NCBI GenBank assembly: GCA_021819205.1
Contig: JAKARV010000018.1
Coordinates: 1 to 46,443, forward strand
DNA length: 46,443 nt
Reading direction: 5' to 3'
Source of the DNA: Actinomycetes bacterium
Lineage (GTDB): Bacteria; Actinomycetota; Acidimicrobiia; Acidimicrobiales; Acidimicrobiaceae
The number at the start of each line of letters is the position of its first letter. Position 1 is the stretch's first letter. This document shows, piece after piece, positions 24,516-32,473 of this stretch. The notes under the pieces were generated by a model. It ran no database searches. It was not told where the DNA came from and saw only the letters and a list, made by a program, of their open reading frames with translations. Made by a program: the position numbers and the translations under genes.

Positions 24516-24989
24516 TCACATCAGCCGGTAGTAAAAATCGGTGACTGCTCCCTCGCGCGCGTCGGCAAAGACCGCCTCAACCCGGTTTCCCACCGCGAGC
24601 TGGCGGGCGGCAACCTCGGGGTCCGACAGGTCAAGCGCGCGCACGAAGTTGGCCATGGCGGTTGTGGCGCCGTCAAGGGTCACGTAAGCCACCGCGTACG
24701 GTGGTTCGGGGAGGCCGTCAAATGGCTCGTAGACGATGGTGAAGGCCTCGATGGTGCCCTCGGGACCGACATCGACCCACTCTTCGGTTTGTACGAAGCA
24801 CCGCTCGCAGAAAGCTCTTGGCGGGACGAGCACTCCCTGGCAGCTGGGACACTTCTTTCCGGCTATCTTGCCTTGGTCGCGTAGCCGCAGGAAGAATTGC
24901 GTTGCCGTCTCGCCAACCGCATAGTCGTAATGGATTTTCCATTCGCCTGAATGGATAAGTGGTGCCTCGGTTTGCTCTTTCTGGTTCAT
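24516..24989 (-). CDS. DUF35 OB-fold protein with zinc ribbon, thiolase partner
   Basis: 157 aa. An N-terminal helix (ETATQFFLRLRDQGKIAGKKC) leads into a rubredoxin-like zinc ribbon, CPSC at about residue 48 and CERC at about 62, with the conserved PPRAFC between them. An OB-fold follows (GTIEAFTIVYEPFDGLPEPPYAVAYVTLDG, GNRVEAVFADAREGAVTDFYY). DUF35 proteins bind thiolase-fold enzymes: they bridge thiolase and HMG-CoA synthase in archaea, and make up half of the Ltp2-ChsH2 retro-aldolase in steroid side-chain degradation. Here it lies 123 bp downstream of two thiolase-like proteins, its likely partners. A GAGGAGCGG stretch precedes the ATG. Confidence 0.9.
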   Translation of the reverse strand: MNQKEQTEAPLIHSGEWKIHYDYAVGETATQFFLRLRDQGKIAGKKCPSCQGVLVPPRAFCERCFVQTEEWVDVGPEGTIEAFTIVYEPFDGLPEPPYAVAYVTLDGATTAMANFVRALDLSDPEVAARQLAVGNRVEAVFADAREGAVTDFYYRLM

Positions 24990-25112
24990 TACCGCTCCTC
25001 GAACTTCCCAATCGGATCAATCCCGCCAAGCCGTGCTGCGAAGAATTCCCGAGTCGCAGGCGATGGGATTGCAAATTTGCATGATTCCCATCTCCCCGCC
25101 GACCCGCGAGCC

Positions 25113-26291
25113 TTACGCATCGTTCGCCAGTACCATGCAGGTGTGGAACTGAAGGGTGCCGCCGATTCCGGTAGCGACCGCGCGCTGGGCACCCGGGACC
25201 TGCCGGTCGCCAGCGTCGCCCATAACCTGCAGCGCGGCCTCGGCGATACGCACCAGGGCGGTCGCTGAGATCGGGTTGGCGTTTAGAACGCCGCCCGACG
25301 GGTTGACGGGGACAGCTCCACCCATCTCGAACATGCCCTGCTCGCTCATGACCCCGCCCATTCCCTTATTCGCGAAGCCCAGCGCCTCGACCGCCGCGAT
25401 CTCGGTACAGGTAAAGGGCGCATAGATCTCTGCAACGTCGATTTCGTGGACCGGATCGGTTATTCCCGCTTGCCGGTAGGCACGAGCGGCTGCCATGGCA
25501 AGCTCATCCCAATCGGCGTGGTCCACGTCTCTCCCTGGACCCATCTTGTCGCCCATGTAGATCGTATTGCTCGTAGCGCCCATCCCCCGAATCCAGGCCG
25601 CGCGCGAGTGTTCTTTGCGAACTACCCGTTCGGAGGCCATTACAACCGCGCACGCCCCTGAGGATCTTGGGCAGCAATCCAGGAGCTTGAGTGGCCAACA
25701 GACGTACCGCGAAGCCAGCACATCTTCCAGGGATATCGGGGCTCGAAGATGGGCATGAGGGTTGATCTGGGCGTTCTTGCGGCTGCGGACCGCCACCGAT
25801 GCCAGCTGCTTTTCGGTAACGTGGTACTGGTCCATCTGCCGGACAGCCTGCAGCGAGCACATGTTGATGGCATTGAGAGCGACGCTTTTTTCGTAGATCG
25901 GATCCATGGCGGTGTTGAGCACCCACTGTGCGTCCGGGCTCTCGGAAACCTTGTCCGCCGCAACCACCAGCACTCTCTGCGCTACCCCAGAGGCCACATG
26001 GGCATAGCCAGCCTGGGCTGCCGCGGCGCCCGTAGTGCCGCCGGTATTTACGCGAAGAAGGGGCCTTGGAGCAACGCCCAAGGCTTCACCGATCCACCGG
26101 TCCACGGCATTGATACCGAGCAGGGCGTCAGGTGCAACGCCAATGACGAAGGCGTCGATATCCGCTAAAGTCATCCCGGCGTGCTCCAAGGCCTTGCGTG
26201 ACGCCTCTACTGCCAGCTCCTGGATGGTCACGTCGGTTCTCTTGAAGCGGTAGTCGGTCTGGCCAACTCCGACGATGGCTGTTTTTGTCGG
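25113..26291 (-). CDS. SCP-x/Ltp2-type thiolase-fold protein lacking catalytic Cys and His
   Basis: 392 aa from GTG 26291, which has GGAGGT five bases upstream; the longer frame to 26510 runs into the next gene. The thiolase fold is evident from KTAIVGVGQTDYRF, VSESPDAQ, SVAVRSRKNAQINPHAHLRAPISLEDVLASRYVCWPL, IDVAEIYAPFTCTEIAAVEALGF and GGAVPVNPSGGVLNANPISATAL. Aligned by eye with the canonical thiolase at 30865, the nucleophile Cys is Gly86 (RVNTGGTTG), the GHP histidine is Asn (NANPI), and the C-terminal Cys is His (GGTLQFHTC). So it cannot be an ordinary Claisen thiolase. With DUF35 next door it may be a retro-aldolase like Ltp2, or a structural partner. It starts 17 bp after the next thiolase-like gene. 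Confidence 0.88.
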   Translation of the reverse strand, partial: PTKTAIVGVGQTDYRFKRTDVTIQELAVEASRKALEHAGMTLADIDAFVIGVAPDALLGINAVDRWIGEALGVAPRPLLRVNTGGTTGAAAAQAGYAHVASGVAQRVLVVAADKVSESPDAQWVLNTAMDPIYEKSVALNAINMCSLQAVRQMDQYHVTEKQLASVAVRSRKNAQINPHAHLRAPISLEDVLASRYVCWPLKLLDCCPRSSGACAVVMASERVVRKEHSRAAWIRGMGATSNTIYMGDKMGPGRDVDHADWDELAMAAARAYRQAGITDPVHEIDVAEIYAPFTCTEIAAVEALGFANKGMGGVMSEQGMFEMGGAVPVNPSGGVLNANPISATALVRIAEAALQVMGDAGDRQVPGAQRAVATGIGGTLQFHTCMVLANDA

Positions 26292-26308
26292 CACTGTAAA
26301 CCTCCGCA

Positions 26309-27454
26309 TCAGTAATTTCTTAGAACGAAAACAGCGTGGCCTTGAGCCGGGTAGGTCGACCCTCCTTGGGCCAGCCCCTGGTGCGGCGCTGCAAGCTGGA
26401 TCGGTCCGGCGCGTCCGCTTAACTGGAGGTAGGCCTCTACGATCCGCATCATCCCGGCAGCGAAGCGAAGATTGGTTGACTGGGCGCCTCCCGAGACATT
26501 GACTGGGCATCGTCCCCCGTCCAAAAAGTCACCCTGGAGGGCGGACCTTGCGCTACCGCCTTGGGGTGCCAAACCGAGCGCTTCGTAAGCAAAGAGTTCA
26601 TCGAAGGGAGTTCCGTCATACAGCTCTGCGAAGTCGATCTCGCTCGCAGGTTGGGTAACGCCAGCCATTGCGTATGCTTTGGTTGCCGCTGCTCGAAGGC
26701 CTGGAAGCTCGGCGGCAACTCCACGCCCGTAGGTGTAGTTGCCCGTTCCCCACCCAAATCCCTGGATCCAGACCGGCGCTCGCTTGGCTTCGAGAGTGCG
26801 TCCCTCTGAAGCAAGCACCAGAGCCACCGCCCCATCGCAGGGTTGAGGAACTTCCGCCTTGCGGATCGGATAGGCGATATATGGACTTGCCAGTATCGCT
26901 TCCCGCGTGACTGGCGCACGCAAATAAGCCCGGGGGTTGGCGGAGCCGTGGCTACGATTTTTTACCACGACCGCCGGAGCTGCCTCAGCCAGCAGCGTGG
27001 TTGAGCTTTGGTAGCTGCTCGACACGACGGCAGACTCCACGATGTCGTTGAATGCCAGGGGGCGCAGCCAAAATGGATCGTACGATAGGTTCGATATCAG
27101 GTCATAGGGACCCTCTGAGGTCTTGCTCCAGGTAATCGCCAGCGCTACCTCGTACTCTCCCGAGAGGATGCGCAGGCAGGCGAGGATAGCGGCGTAGGTT
27201 CCTTCAGAGGTCGTACGGATCTCGTCCTTTAGGTACGCGCCCGCAGGACCCGCCGCCATCATGCTCGAGATTGAACGGCCATCGAGTTGATCAGCGCCGG
27301 CCATCACCACAGTGCCGATATCGGCGCGGGTAATTCCAGCGTCGGCGAGTGCTGCCGCTGCGGCCTCGAAGATGAGCTCCTCGAGGCGGACGTCGTCCCG
27401 GCGTCCGGCAAAAGCAGTGAAACCAGCACCAAGGACACCCACCCGCTGCGCCAT
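26309..27454 (-). CDS. Second thiolase-fold protein lacking catalytic Cys and His
   Basis: 381 aa; first gene of the minus-strand acyl-CoA series, with GAGAGGTGGGG before ATG 27454. Thiolase-superfamily pattern: RVGVLGAGFTAFAGRRDD, LEELIFEAAAAALADAGITRADIGTVV, VVVKNRSHGSANPRAYLRAPVTREAILASPYIAYPIRKAE, IDFAELYDGTPFDELFAYEALGLAPQGGSA and CPVNVSGGAQSTNL. Where active thiolases have the nucleophile Cys, this one has Thr (EIRTTSEGTYA, about residue 82), and no GHP histidine follows the GG motif. It pairs with the next gene, from which it is separated by 17 bp, so the two probably form a heteromer. Function unknown; non-catalytic or aldolase-like roles are the main options. Confidence 0.87.
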   Translation of the reverse strand: MAQRVGVLGAGFTAFAGRRDDVRLEELIFEAAAAALADAGITRADIGTVVMAGADQLDGRSISSMMAAGPAGAYLKDEIRTTSEGTYAAILACLRILSGEYEVALAITWSKTSEGPYDLISNLSYDPFWLRPLAFNDIVESAVVSSSYQSSTTLLAEAAPAVVVKNRSHGSANPRAYLRAPVTREAILASPYIAYPIRKAEVPQPCDGAVALVLASEGRTLEAKRAPVWIQGFGWGTGNYTYGRGVAAELPGLRAAATKAYAMAGVTQPASEIDFAELYDGTPFDELFAYEALGLAPQGGSARSALQGDFLDGGRCPVNVSGGAQSTNLRFAAGMMRIVEAYLQLSGRAGPIQLAAPHQGLAQGGSTYPAQGHAVFVLRNY

Positions 27455-27565
27455 CTACCCCACCTCTCTTGGTTGAACCCGCCCGCCGGGAACGATCCAC
27501 CCGTTGACGGTTGCTGAGGCACTGCCAAGTCGCGTCGCCGAAGAACGACCGCTGCACCTGGTTTC

Positions 27566-27594
27566 ATAACAGTTTGACATGACTGAACTTTCAA
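27566..27594 (-). promoter_or_regulatory. Predicted promoter of the minus-strand acyl-CoA series
   Basis: On the minus strand TTGAAA (27594-27589) is followed after 17 bp by TGTTAT (27571-27566), matching five of six and four of six consensus bases. The start would be about 100 nt before the thiolase-like gene at 27454. The surrounding 100 bp are AT-rich for this genome. Confidence 0.5.
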
Positions 27595-27608
27595 TATTCG
27601 ACTTTTGA

Positions 27609-27637
27609 TTCATATTGTGTGCCGAAAGCAATATACT
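27609..27637 (+). promoter_or_regulatory. Predicted promoter of the plus-strand acyl-CoA operon
   Basis: TTCATA (27609-27614) and TATACT (27632-27637), five of six matches to the -10 consensus, are 17 bp apart. Transcription would begin near 27644, inside the palindrome at 27644-27658, about 60 nt before the acyl-CoA synthetase at 27703. Confidence 0.55.
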
Positions 27638-27643
27638 CTCCAC

Positions 27644-27658
27644 TTGACCTGATGTCAA
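27644..27658. promoter_or_regulatory. Candidate operator palindrome between divergent operons
   Basis: TTGACCTGATGTCAA has perfect 5-bp arms (TTGAC/GTCAA) around a 5-bp centre and covers the predicted start of the plus-strand operon. A partial copy, TTGACATGA, lies at 27574-27582 next to the minus-strand promoter. The position fits repression of both operons by the TetR protein encoded at 22230-22889; this is inference. Confidence 0.5.
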
Positions 27659-27702
27659 CAGTTTGGGCCAGACGCGAACGTGGCGGTTGAACGGGGGCGA
27701 TA

Positions 27703-29364
27703 ATGCGACTGCACGACGAGAGACTCATCAGCGAGTATCGCCGCTCGGGCTTCTGGGGTGACGAAACCTTGCTCGACACCTTTGATAGCTTTGTCGGTGC
27801 CCACGCGAAGCGTACCGCCGTGGTGGACCCCTTGGATCGAGCGCAGCTGGTCGGTACCGACCCCCGGAGTCTCTCCTGGCTGGCGCTCGGCCAAGCCGTC
27901 GATGCCTTGACGACTGCGTTGCAGCGGCGAGGCATCGTACCCGGCGACGTGGTGATCGTGCAGCTTCCCAATGTGTGGGAATTGCCCGCTCTGTTTCTCG
28001 CGGTTGCGCGGCTTGGGGGCGTTATCTCACCGGTCCCAATGCAGTGGCGGCAGCAGGAACTCCGCCAAGTAGCGATGCTCACCCAAGCACGTCTCTACAT
28101 CGGAACGGAGAACTTCAACGGGACCGATCACCTCGCCATCGCGGAGGCGGCAGCAGGTGGAACCGGCCTCGTGGACTTTCTTGGCTTGGCGAAGTTGGGG
28201 GAGTTGGCCCAGGGCAACCCCGACGTCACCAGAGCGGCAGTGCCCAAGATCAGCGCAGATGACGCCTTTACCCTCTGCTGGACTTCGGGGACCGAGATCG
28301 AGCCAAAGGGATGCCCGCTCACCCACAACAACTGGCGTTTCCTGGGAGGGATCCTGGTCAAGTTGCTCGAGATTCCCATGGGTGGCCGGCTGCTGGTGAC
28401 CCCGCCGCTGGTAAACATGGCCGGCGTGGGAACCTCTTTGATTCCCTGGCTCCTCACTGGAGGCACGCTGCTGTTGCATCACCCGCTTAATTTGCCGCTG
28501 CTGAAGGCTCAGCTGGCCGAGGGAGCGGACTTCACCCTCCTCGTCCCCGCGCTGCTCAATATGATCGTCAAGGCGGCCCAGGGCGAGGGGGGCGTAGGGG
28601 GCGTCGGTCCCTTCCGTGCCATCGCGACTGGCTCGGCACCGCCTTCGGCGCACAGCCTCGAGGAGTTTCACCAGCGTTGGGGGATCGATGTGGTGAATAT
28701 GTGGGGCCAGAACGAGGGCACGGTGCTGATAGCTGCGGCAAGCGATATCCCTACTCCAGCCATGCGGGTCGATCACTTTCCCTGGTGGGGCGGGGCAGAG
28801 CTGCAATGGCCCTCGGACATCCCCGGCATCGAGACCCGCTTGCTCGACGCGGACGGCAACCAGTTGAGTGCGCCCGGATCCGTAGGCGAGTTGGCCTATC
28901 GCGGCCCGAACGTGTTTCCCGGATACTATCGCCGGCCGGATCTAACCGCAGATGCCTTCACCAGCGACGGTTTTTTCAGAACCGGAGATCTCTTCCAGAT
29001 CCTCGACGATCGGCATCTCGGATTTTTCGACCGCAAGAAAGACATCGTCATTAGGGGCGGCATCAACATCTCGGCCGCCGAAGTGGAGAATTTGGCTTCT
29101 GCCCATCCCGGGGTGCTCGAGGCCGCCGCGGTCGCGGTGCCAGATGACATCATGGGCGAGCGGGTATGCCTCTTTGTGGTGCCCCGGGATACGAGCAATC
29201 CTCCGGCATTTACGGACATCTTGTCCTTCATGACGCTCCAGGGGATCGCCCCCTACAAGCTGCCTGAGCGCTTCGAACTCCTTAAAGTCATACCCCGCAA
29301 TCCAGTTGGGAAGATATTGAAGGCAGAGTTGCGCCGCTTGGTGGAGAAGCAGGAACAATCGTGA
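27703..29364 (+). CDS. Acyl-CoA synthetase (AMP-forming) D
   Basis: 553 aa, first gene of the plus-strand operon, with GGGGGCGATA before ATG 27703. It is an ANL-superfamily ligase of a more divergent branch: the P-loop reads LCWTSGTEIEPKGCPLTH instead of YTSGTTGxPKG. The remaining motifs are normal (NMWGQNEGTVL, DGFFRTGDLFQILDDRHLGFFDRKKDIVIRGGINISAAEVE, and a C-terminal lysine in NPVGKILKAELRRL). The 2,3-dihydroxybenzoate/cyclohexanecarboxylate ligase-like group often shows such RGGxNIS sequence. The protein also has a longer N-terminal part than copies A-C. Substrate unknown. About 70 bp separate it from the HMG-CoA-synthase-like gene. Confidence 0.88.
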   Translation: MRLHDERLISEYRRSGFWGDETLLDTFDSFVGAHAKRTAVVDPLDRAQLVGTDPRSLSWLALGQAVDALTTALQRRGIVPGDVVIVQLPNVWELPALFLAVARLGGVISPVPMQWRQQELRQVAMLTQARLYIGTENFNGTDHLAIAEAAAGGTGLVDFLGLAKLGELAQGNPDVTRAAVPKISADDAFTLCWTSGTEIEPKGCPLTHNNWRFLGGILVKLLEIPMGGRLLVTPPLVNMAGVGTSLIPWLLTGGTLLLHHPLNLPLLKAQLAEGADFTLLVPALLNMIVKAAQGEGGVGGVGPFRAIATGSAPPSAHSLEEFHQRWGIDVVNMWGQNEGTVLIAAASDIPTPAMRVDHFPWWGGAELQWPSDIPGIETRLLDADGNQLSAPGSVGELAYRGPNVFPGYYRRPDLTADAFTSDGFFRTGDLFQILDDRHLGFFDRKKDIVIRGGINISAAEVENLASAHPGVLEAAAVAVPDDIMGERVCLFVVPRDTSNPPAFTDILSFMTLQGIAPYKLPERFELLKVIPRNPVGKILKAELRRLVEKQEQS

Positions 29365-29434
29365 CCGATCTTCTCGCGCGGGTGTGGCATTCGCCGCGGT
29401 CATGATTGGGAGAGAACCGATAGGAGGCAAGGCG

Positions 29435-30862
29435 ATGAGCAGGGGAATTGTAGCCTATGGGGTATACCTACCCTATTGGCGGCTGGTACGTGCCAGAATT
29501 GCTGAGGCGCTGGACCTTCCGGCAACCCGCGGTACGAGAAGCGTCGCTTCCTACGATGAAGACGCCACAACTATGGCGGTTGAGGCGGGCTTGGCGGCAC
29601 TTAGAGCTGCTTCTGGAGGGACAGCTCCCGCGGAGCTCGTGGTCGCCACGACGGCGCCAGCGTATCTAGACAAGACCAACGCGGTTACTGTCCATGCCGC
29701 TTTGGGCCTCGACCGGGGGTCGCCAGCATTCGATATGAACGGCGCCGTGCGCTCTGGCAGCGCCGCGCTTCGCTATGCGGCTAGGGCGGAAAGGCCAGCT
29801 CTAGCTATTCTTTCGGACTGCCGGAATGGGTTGCCGGGCGGCGCCGAGGAGCGCGATGGTGGTGATGGAGCGGCGGCGTTCCTCTTTGCCGGCGGCGCGG
29901 ATGTGGTCGCCGAACAGGTTGCATACGCTGCCACCACTGCCGAGTTTCTCGACCGCTGGAGGCTTCCGGGAGAAGGAGCTTCCCATCTATGGGAGGAGCG
30001 TTTTGGAGAGAGCGAATACCTGCCCCTTGCCGAGGAAGCGATCACCGATGCCCTCAAGCAAGCAGGCGTGACAACAACGGATGTCGATCACCTGGTTGTG
30101 ACCGGAAGCCACGCGAGAGCCGTTCGCGCCGTTCAGCGCGGCACCGGCTTTCGCCCTGCGGCGGTAGCCGACGACCTCACCGACCTAATTGGGAATGCCG
30201 GGGCCGCTCATCAAGGTATCGCACTCGCTGGCGTGCTTGATATCGCGGCACCTGGAGCGCTCGTCGCCGCCGTAACCCTTGCCGATGGTGCCGAGGCTAC
30301 AGTGTTTCGCGTCACCAATGCGATCGTCGGATACCGGAAGCGCCAGCACTCCTCAGACGCTGTGTCCGCCCAGATCGCTGCCGGGCGCACCGACCTCAGC
30401 TATTGCAGATTTCTCACCTGGAGAGACCAGCTCCGCCGCGAGCCGCCCCGCCGCCCCGAGCCTTCCCCTCCTTCAGCCCCACCGGCGGCCCGCAATCAGA
30501 GCTGGAAGTTTCGGTTTGCCGCGTGCCGGTGCGGAGTCTGCGGAACACGCCTAGTACCACCAGGGAGGGTCTGTATTGCTTGTGGGGCAACCGACCGCAT
30601 GATTGAGGAGAGCCTTGCCGGCGTGCCTGGCGCGGTGGCTACCTTCACCGTTGACCGGTTGGCTTTCACCCCGAACCCGCCAATGGTAGTCGCGGTCATC
30701 GACTTCGAGGGCGGTGGCCGATTCCGTTGCGAGTTGACCGACGTTGATCCGGAGACCGTTGCGATAGGCGACCGTGTCGAGATGACCTTTCGCAAGGTCT
30801 CGACAACTCAAGGGATCCACAATTATTTCTGGAAGGCGCGGCCGGCGAGGGGAGGGGTGTAG
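29435..30862 (+). CDS. HMG-CoA synthase-like/DUF35 fusion protein, active-site Cys replaced
   Basis: 475 aa from ATG 29435, after AGGAGGCAAGGCG; the earlier in-frame GTG is less likely. Residues 1-340 have the archaeal-type HMG-CoA synthase/KAS III fold (GIVAYGVYLPYWRL, SVASYDEDATTMAVEAGLAAL, AVTVHAALGL, LIGNAGAAHQGIALAGVLD). A Pro-rich linker (about 341-370) leads to a DUF35 module with zinc ribbon CGVCGTRLVPPGRVCIACG and an OB-fold. In archaeal HMG-CoA synthases the nucleophile Cys lies in a sequence like EFACKAGTA; the aligned stretch here is NGAVRSGSA, with Val near residue 105. It is therefore unlikely to condense acetoacetyl-CoA by the usual mechanism. The following canonical thiolase starts 2 bp later, recalling the archaeal thiolase/DUF35/HMGCS complex. 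Confidence 0.85.
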   Translation: MSRGIVAYGVYLPYWRLVRARIAEALDLPATRGTRSVASYDEDATTMAVEAGLAALRAASGGTAPAELVVATTAPAYLDKTNAVTVHAALGLDRGSPAFDMNGAVRSGSAALRYAARAERPALAILSDCRNGLPGGAEERDGGDGAAAFLFAGGADVVAEQVAYAATTAEFLDRWRLPGEGASHLWEERFGESEYLPLAEEAITDALKQAGVTTTDVDHLVVTGSHARAVRAVQRGTGFRPAAVADDLTDLIGNAGAAHQGIALAGVLDIAAPGALVAAVTLADGAEATVFRVTNAIVGYRKRQHSSDAVSAQIAAGRTDLSYCRFLTWRDQLRREPPRRPEPSPPSAPPAARNQSWKFRFAACRCGVCGTRLVPPGRVCIACGATDRMIEESLAGVPGAVATFTVDRLAFTPNPPMVVAVIDFEGGGRFRCELTDVDPETVAIGDRVEMTFRKVSTTQGIHNYFWKARPARGGV

Positions 30863-30864
30863 CG

Positions 30865-32067
30865 ATGGCGGCAAGAGGAATTCGCGACCGGGTGGCGATC
30901 GTAGGGATGGGGTGTACGCGCTTTGGCGAGCGTTGGGACAAAGGCATCGACGACCTCCTCATCGATGCTGCTACCGAAGCCTTCGACTCCGCGGGGGTGG
31001 CAAAGGACGACGTTGACGCTTTTTGGCTCGGTACCATGGGCTCGGGAATCTCGGGACTTACGCTCTCAAGGCCGTTGCGCCTCGACTACAAACCTGTCAC
31101 CCGAGTCGAGAACATGTGCGCAACCGGATCCGAGGCGTTTCGCAACGCCTGTTACGCAGTGGCCTCTGGTGCCATAGACATCGCGATGGCCATTGGTGGC
31201 GAGAAACTCAAGGACAGTGGGACCTCGGGCCTGGTGATTCCTTCTCAGCCTTCGGATGGGACAGCTCCGGAACTGACCGCCCCCGCGCTATTCAGCCTGC
31301 TGGCCCCCGCTTATGAACAGAAGTATGGTGTTAGTCCCGAACAGTTCAAAGAGGTCATGACTCGGATCGCCTGGAAGAACCACCACAACGGCTCTTTGAA
31401 TCCTCGGGCTCAATTCCGGCACGAGGTGACCAAGGAGACGATTGCCCGAAGCCCGATCGTAGCTGGGCAGCTTGGCATATTCGACTGCTCGGGGGTGAGC
31501 GACGGCGCGGCAGCGGCGGTGATCGTGCGTTCCGAAGATGCGTACCGCTACACCGATAAGCCTATCTTCGTAAAGGCACTGAGCTTTGTGGCGGGATCTG
31601 CAACCGGTACCGCTGATCCCAGGTATGACTACACAACCTTCCCCGCGGTTGTTCGGGCGGGCCAGAATGCCTATGTTGAGGCTGGCGTTGAAGATCCTCG
31701 GGCGGAACTCGCCATGGCCGAGGTACACGACTGCTTTACCCCGACAGAGCTGGTGCTTTATGAGGATCTTGGCTTTGCCCAGCGTGGGAATGGCTGGAGG
31801 GAGGCGCTCGCCGGCGCGTTCGACATCGACGGCGAACTTCCGGTCAACCCCGATGGGGGGCTCAAAGCTTTCGGGCATCCCATCGGGGCGAGCGGGCTGC
31901 GTATGTTGTTCGAATGCTGGTTACAGCTTCGCGGAGAAGCTCCGCCTGAACGCACTGTCAAGTCGATCGCTGCCGGACGCAAGTTGGCACTAACTCACAA
32001 TCTTGGTGGCGCACCCGGCGAGTGCGTCAGCTTCGTGTCGATAGTTGGAAGCGAGCCAGCGTTGTAG
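30865..32067 (+). CDS. SCP-x-type thiolase with intact catalytic residues
   Basis: 400 aa, starting 2 bp after the fusion gene with GGGAGGGG as ribosome site. All thiolase motifs are present: VAIVGMGCTRFGERW, the nucleophile Cys in RVENMCATGSEAFRNA (about residue 86), EVHDCFTPTELVLYEDLGF, the general-base His in GGLKAFGHPIGASGLRM, and the second Cys in HNLGGAPGECVSF. It belongs with the archaeal/SCP-x thiolases that lack the long loop domain of FadA enzymes and that need a DUF35 partner. It may cleave a 3-oxoacyl-CoA such as acetoacetyl-CoA, which the acetoacetyl-CoA synthetase at 14977-16959 would supply. It is the last recognised gene of the plus-strand operon. Confidence 0.93.
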   Translation: MAARGIRDRVAIVGMGCTRFGERWDKGIDDLLIDAATEAFDSAGVAKDDVDAFWLGTMGSGISGLTLSRPLRLDYKPVTRVENMCATGSEAFRNACYAVASGAIDIAMAIGGEKLKDSGTSGLVIPSQPSDGTAPELTAPALFSLLAPAYEQKYGVSPEQFKEVMTRIAWKNHHNGSLNPRAQFRHEVTKETIARSPIVAGQLGIFDCSGVSDGAAAAVIVRSEDAYRYTDKPIFVKALSFVAGSATGTADPRYDYTTFPAVVRAGQNAYVEAGVEDPRAELAMAEVHDCFTPTELVLYEDLGFAQRGNGWREALAGAFDIDGELPVNPDGGLKAFGHPIGASGLRMLFECWLQLRGEAPPERTVKSIAAGRKLALTHNLGGAPGECVSFVSIVGSEPAL

Positions 32068-32473
32068 GTGCCGTTTCGACACCCGAAGGAGCCTTTCCTC
32101 ACGCCGCCATCGCATCCTCACGCCGCGTCGGGCGACGCGCTTTGGAGTTCGGGAACCTCGCCATGGTTGGTCGCTCTCCTGGCGGCAGCTGCCGATGGCA
32201 TCTCTTACCATCCAGGCTGGGCTCCGGGAGAAGTTGGTCCGCAGCAGTTCGGAGCAAAGAGGCTTTCGTCAAGAGGAAGGTCCAGGGCCGCTGCAGGAGA
32301 CGGTTCAGGAAGTGGCGGAGAGAGAAGCTCCGGCAAGGATGGCTTGACGCGTTTCTCCGAGCCGGAGTAGGCAGTTTCGATCTGCAACATCCCTGATGCC
32401 GCTTCAACCGGTGCCCATCCAGCATGCGATCCCACTCCCAAAGTCATTTTCCCTAGGGTTAATGGGCAAAGCG
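32068..32473. other. 406-bp gap between thiolase and aminotransferase, no recognised gene
   Basis: A GTG directly after the thiolase stop opens a 100-codon plus-strand frame to 32370, and an 80-codon frame runs on the minus strand from 32447 to 32205. Both give low-complexity Ser/Gly/Pro-rich products without motifs, and neither has a clear ribosome site. No convincing terminator was found. I regard the stretch as non-coding or decayed. Confidence 0.45.
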
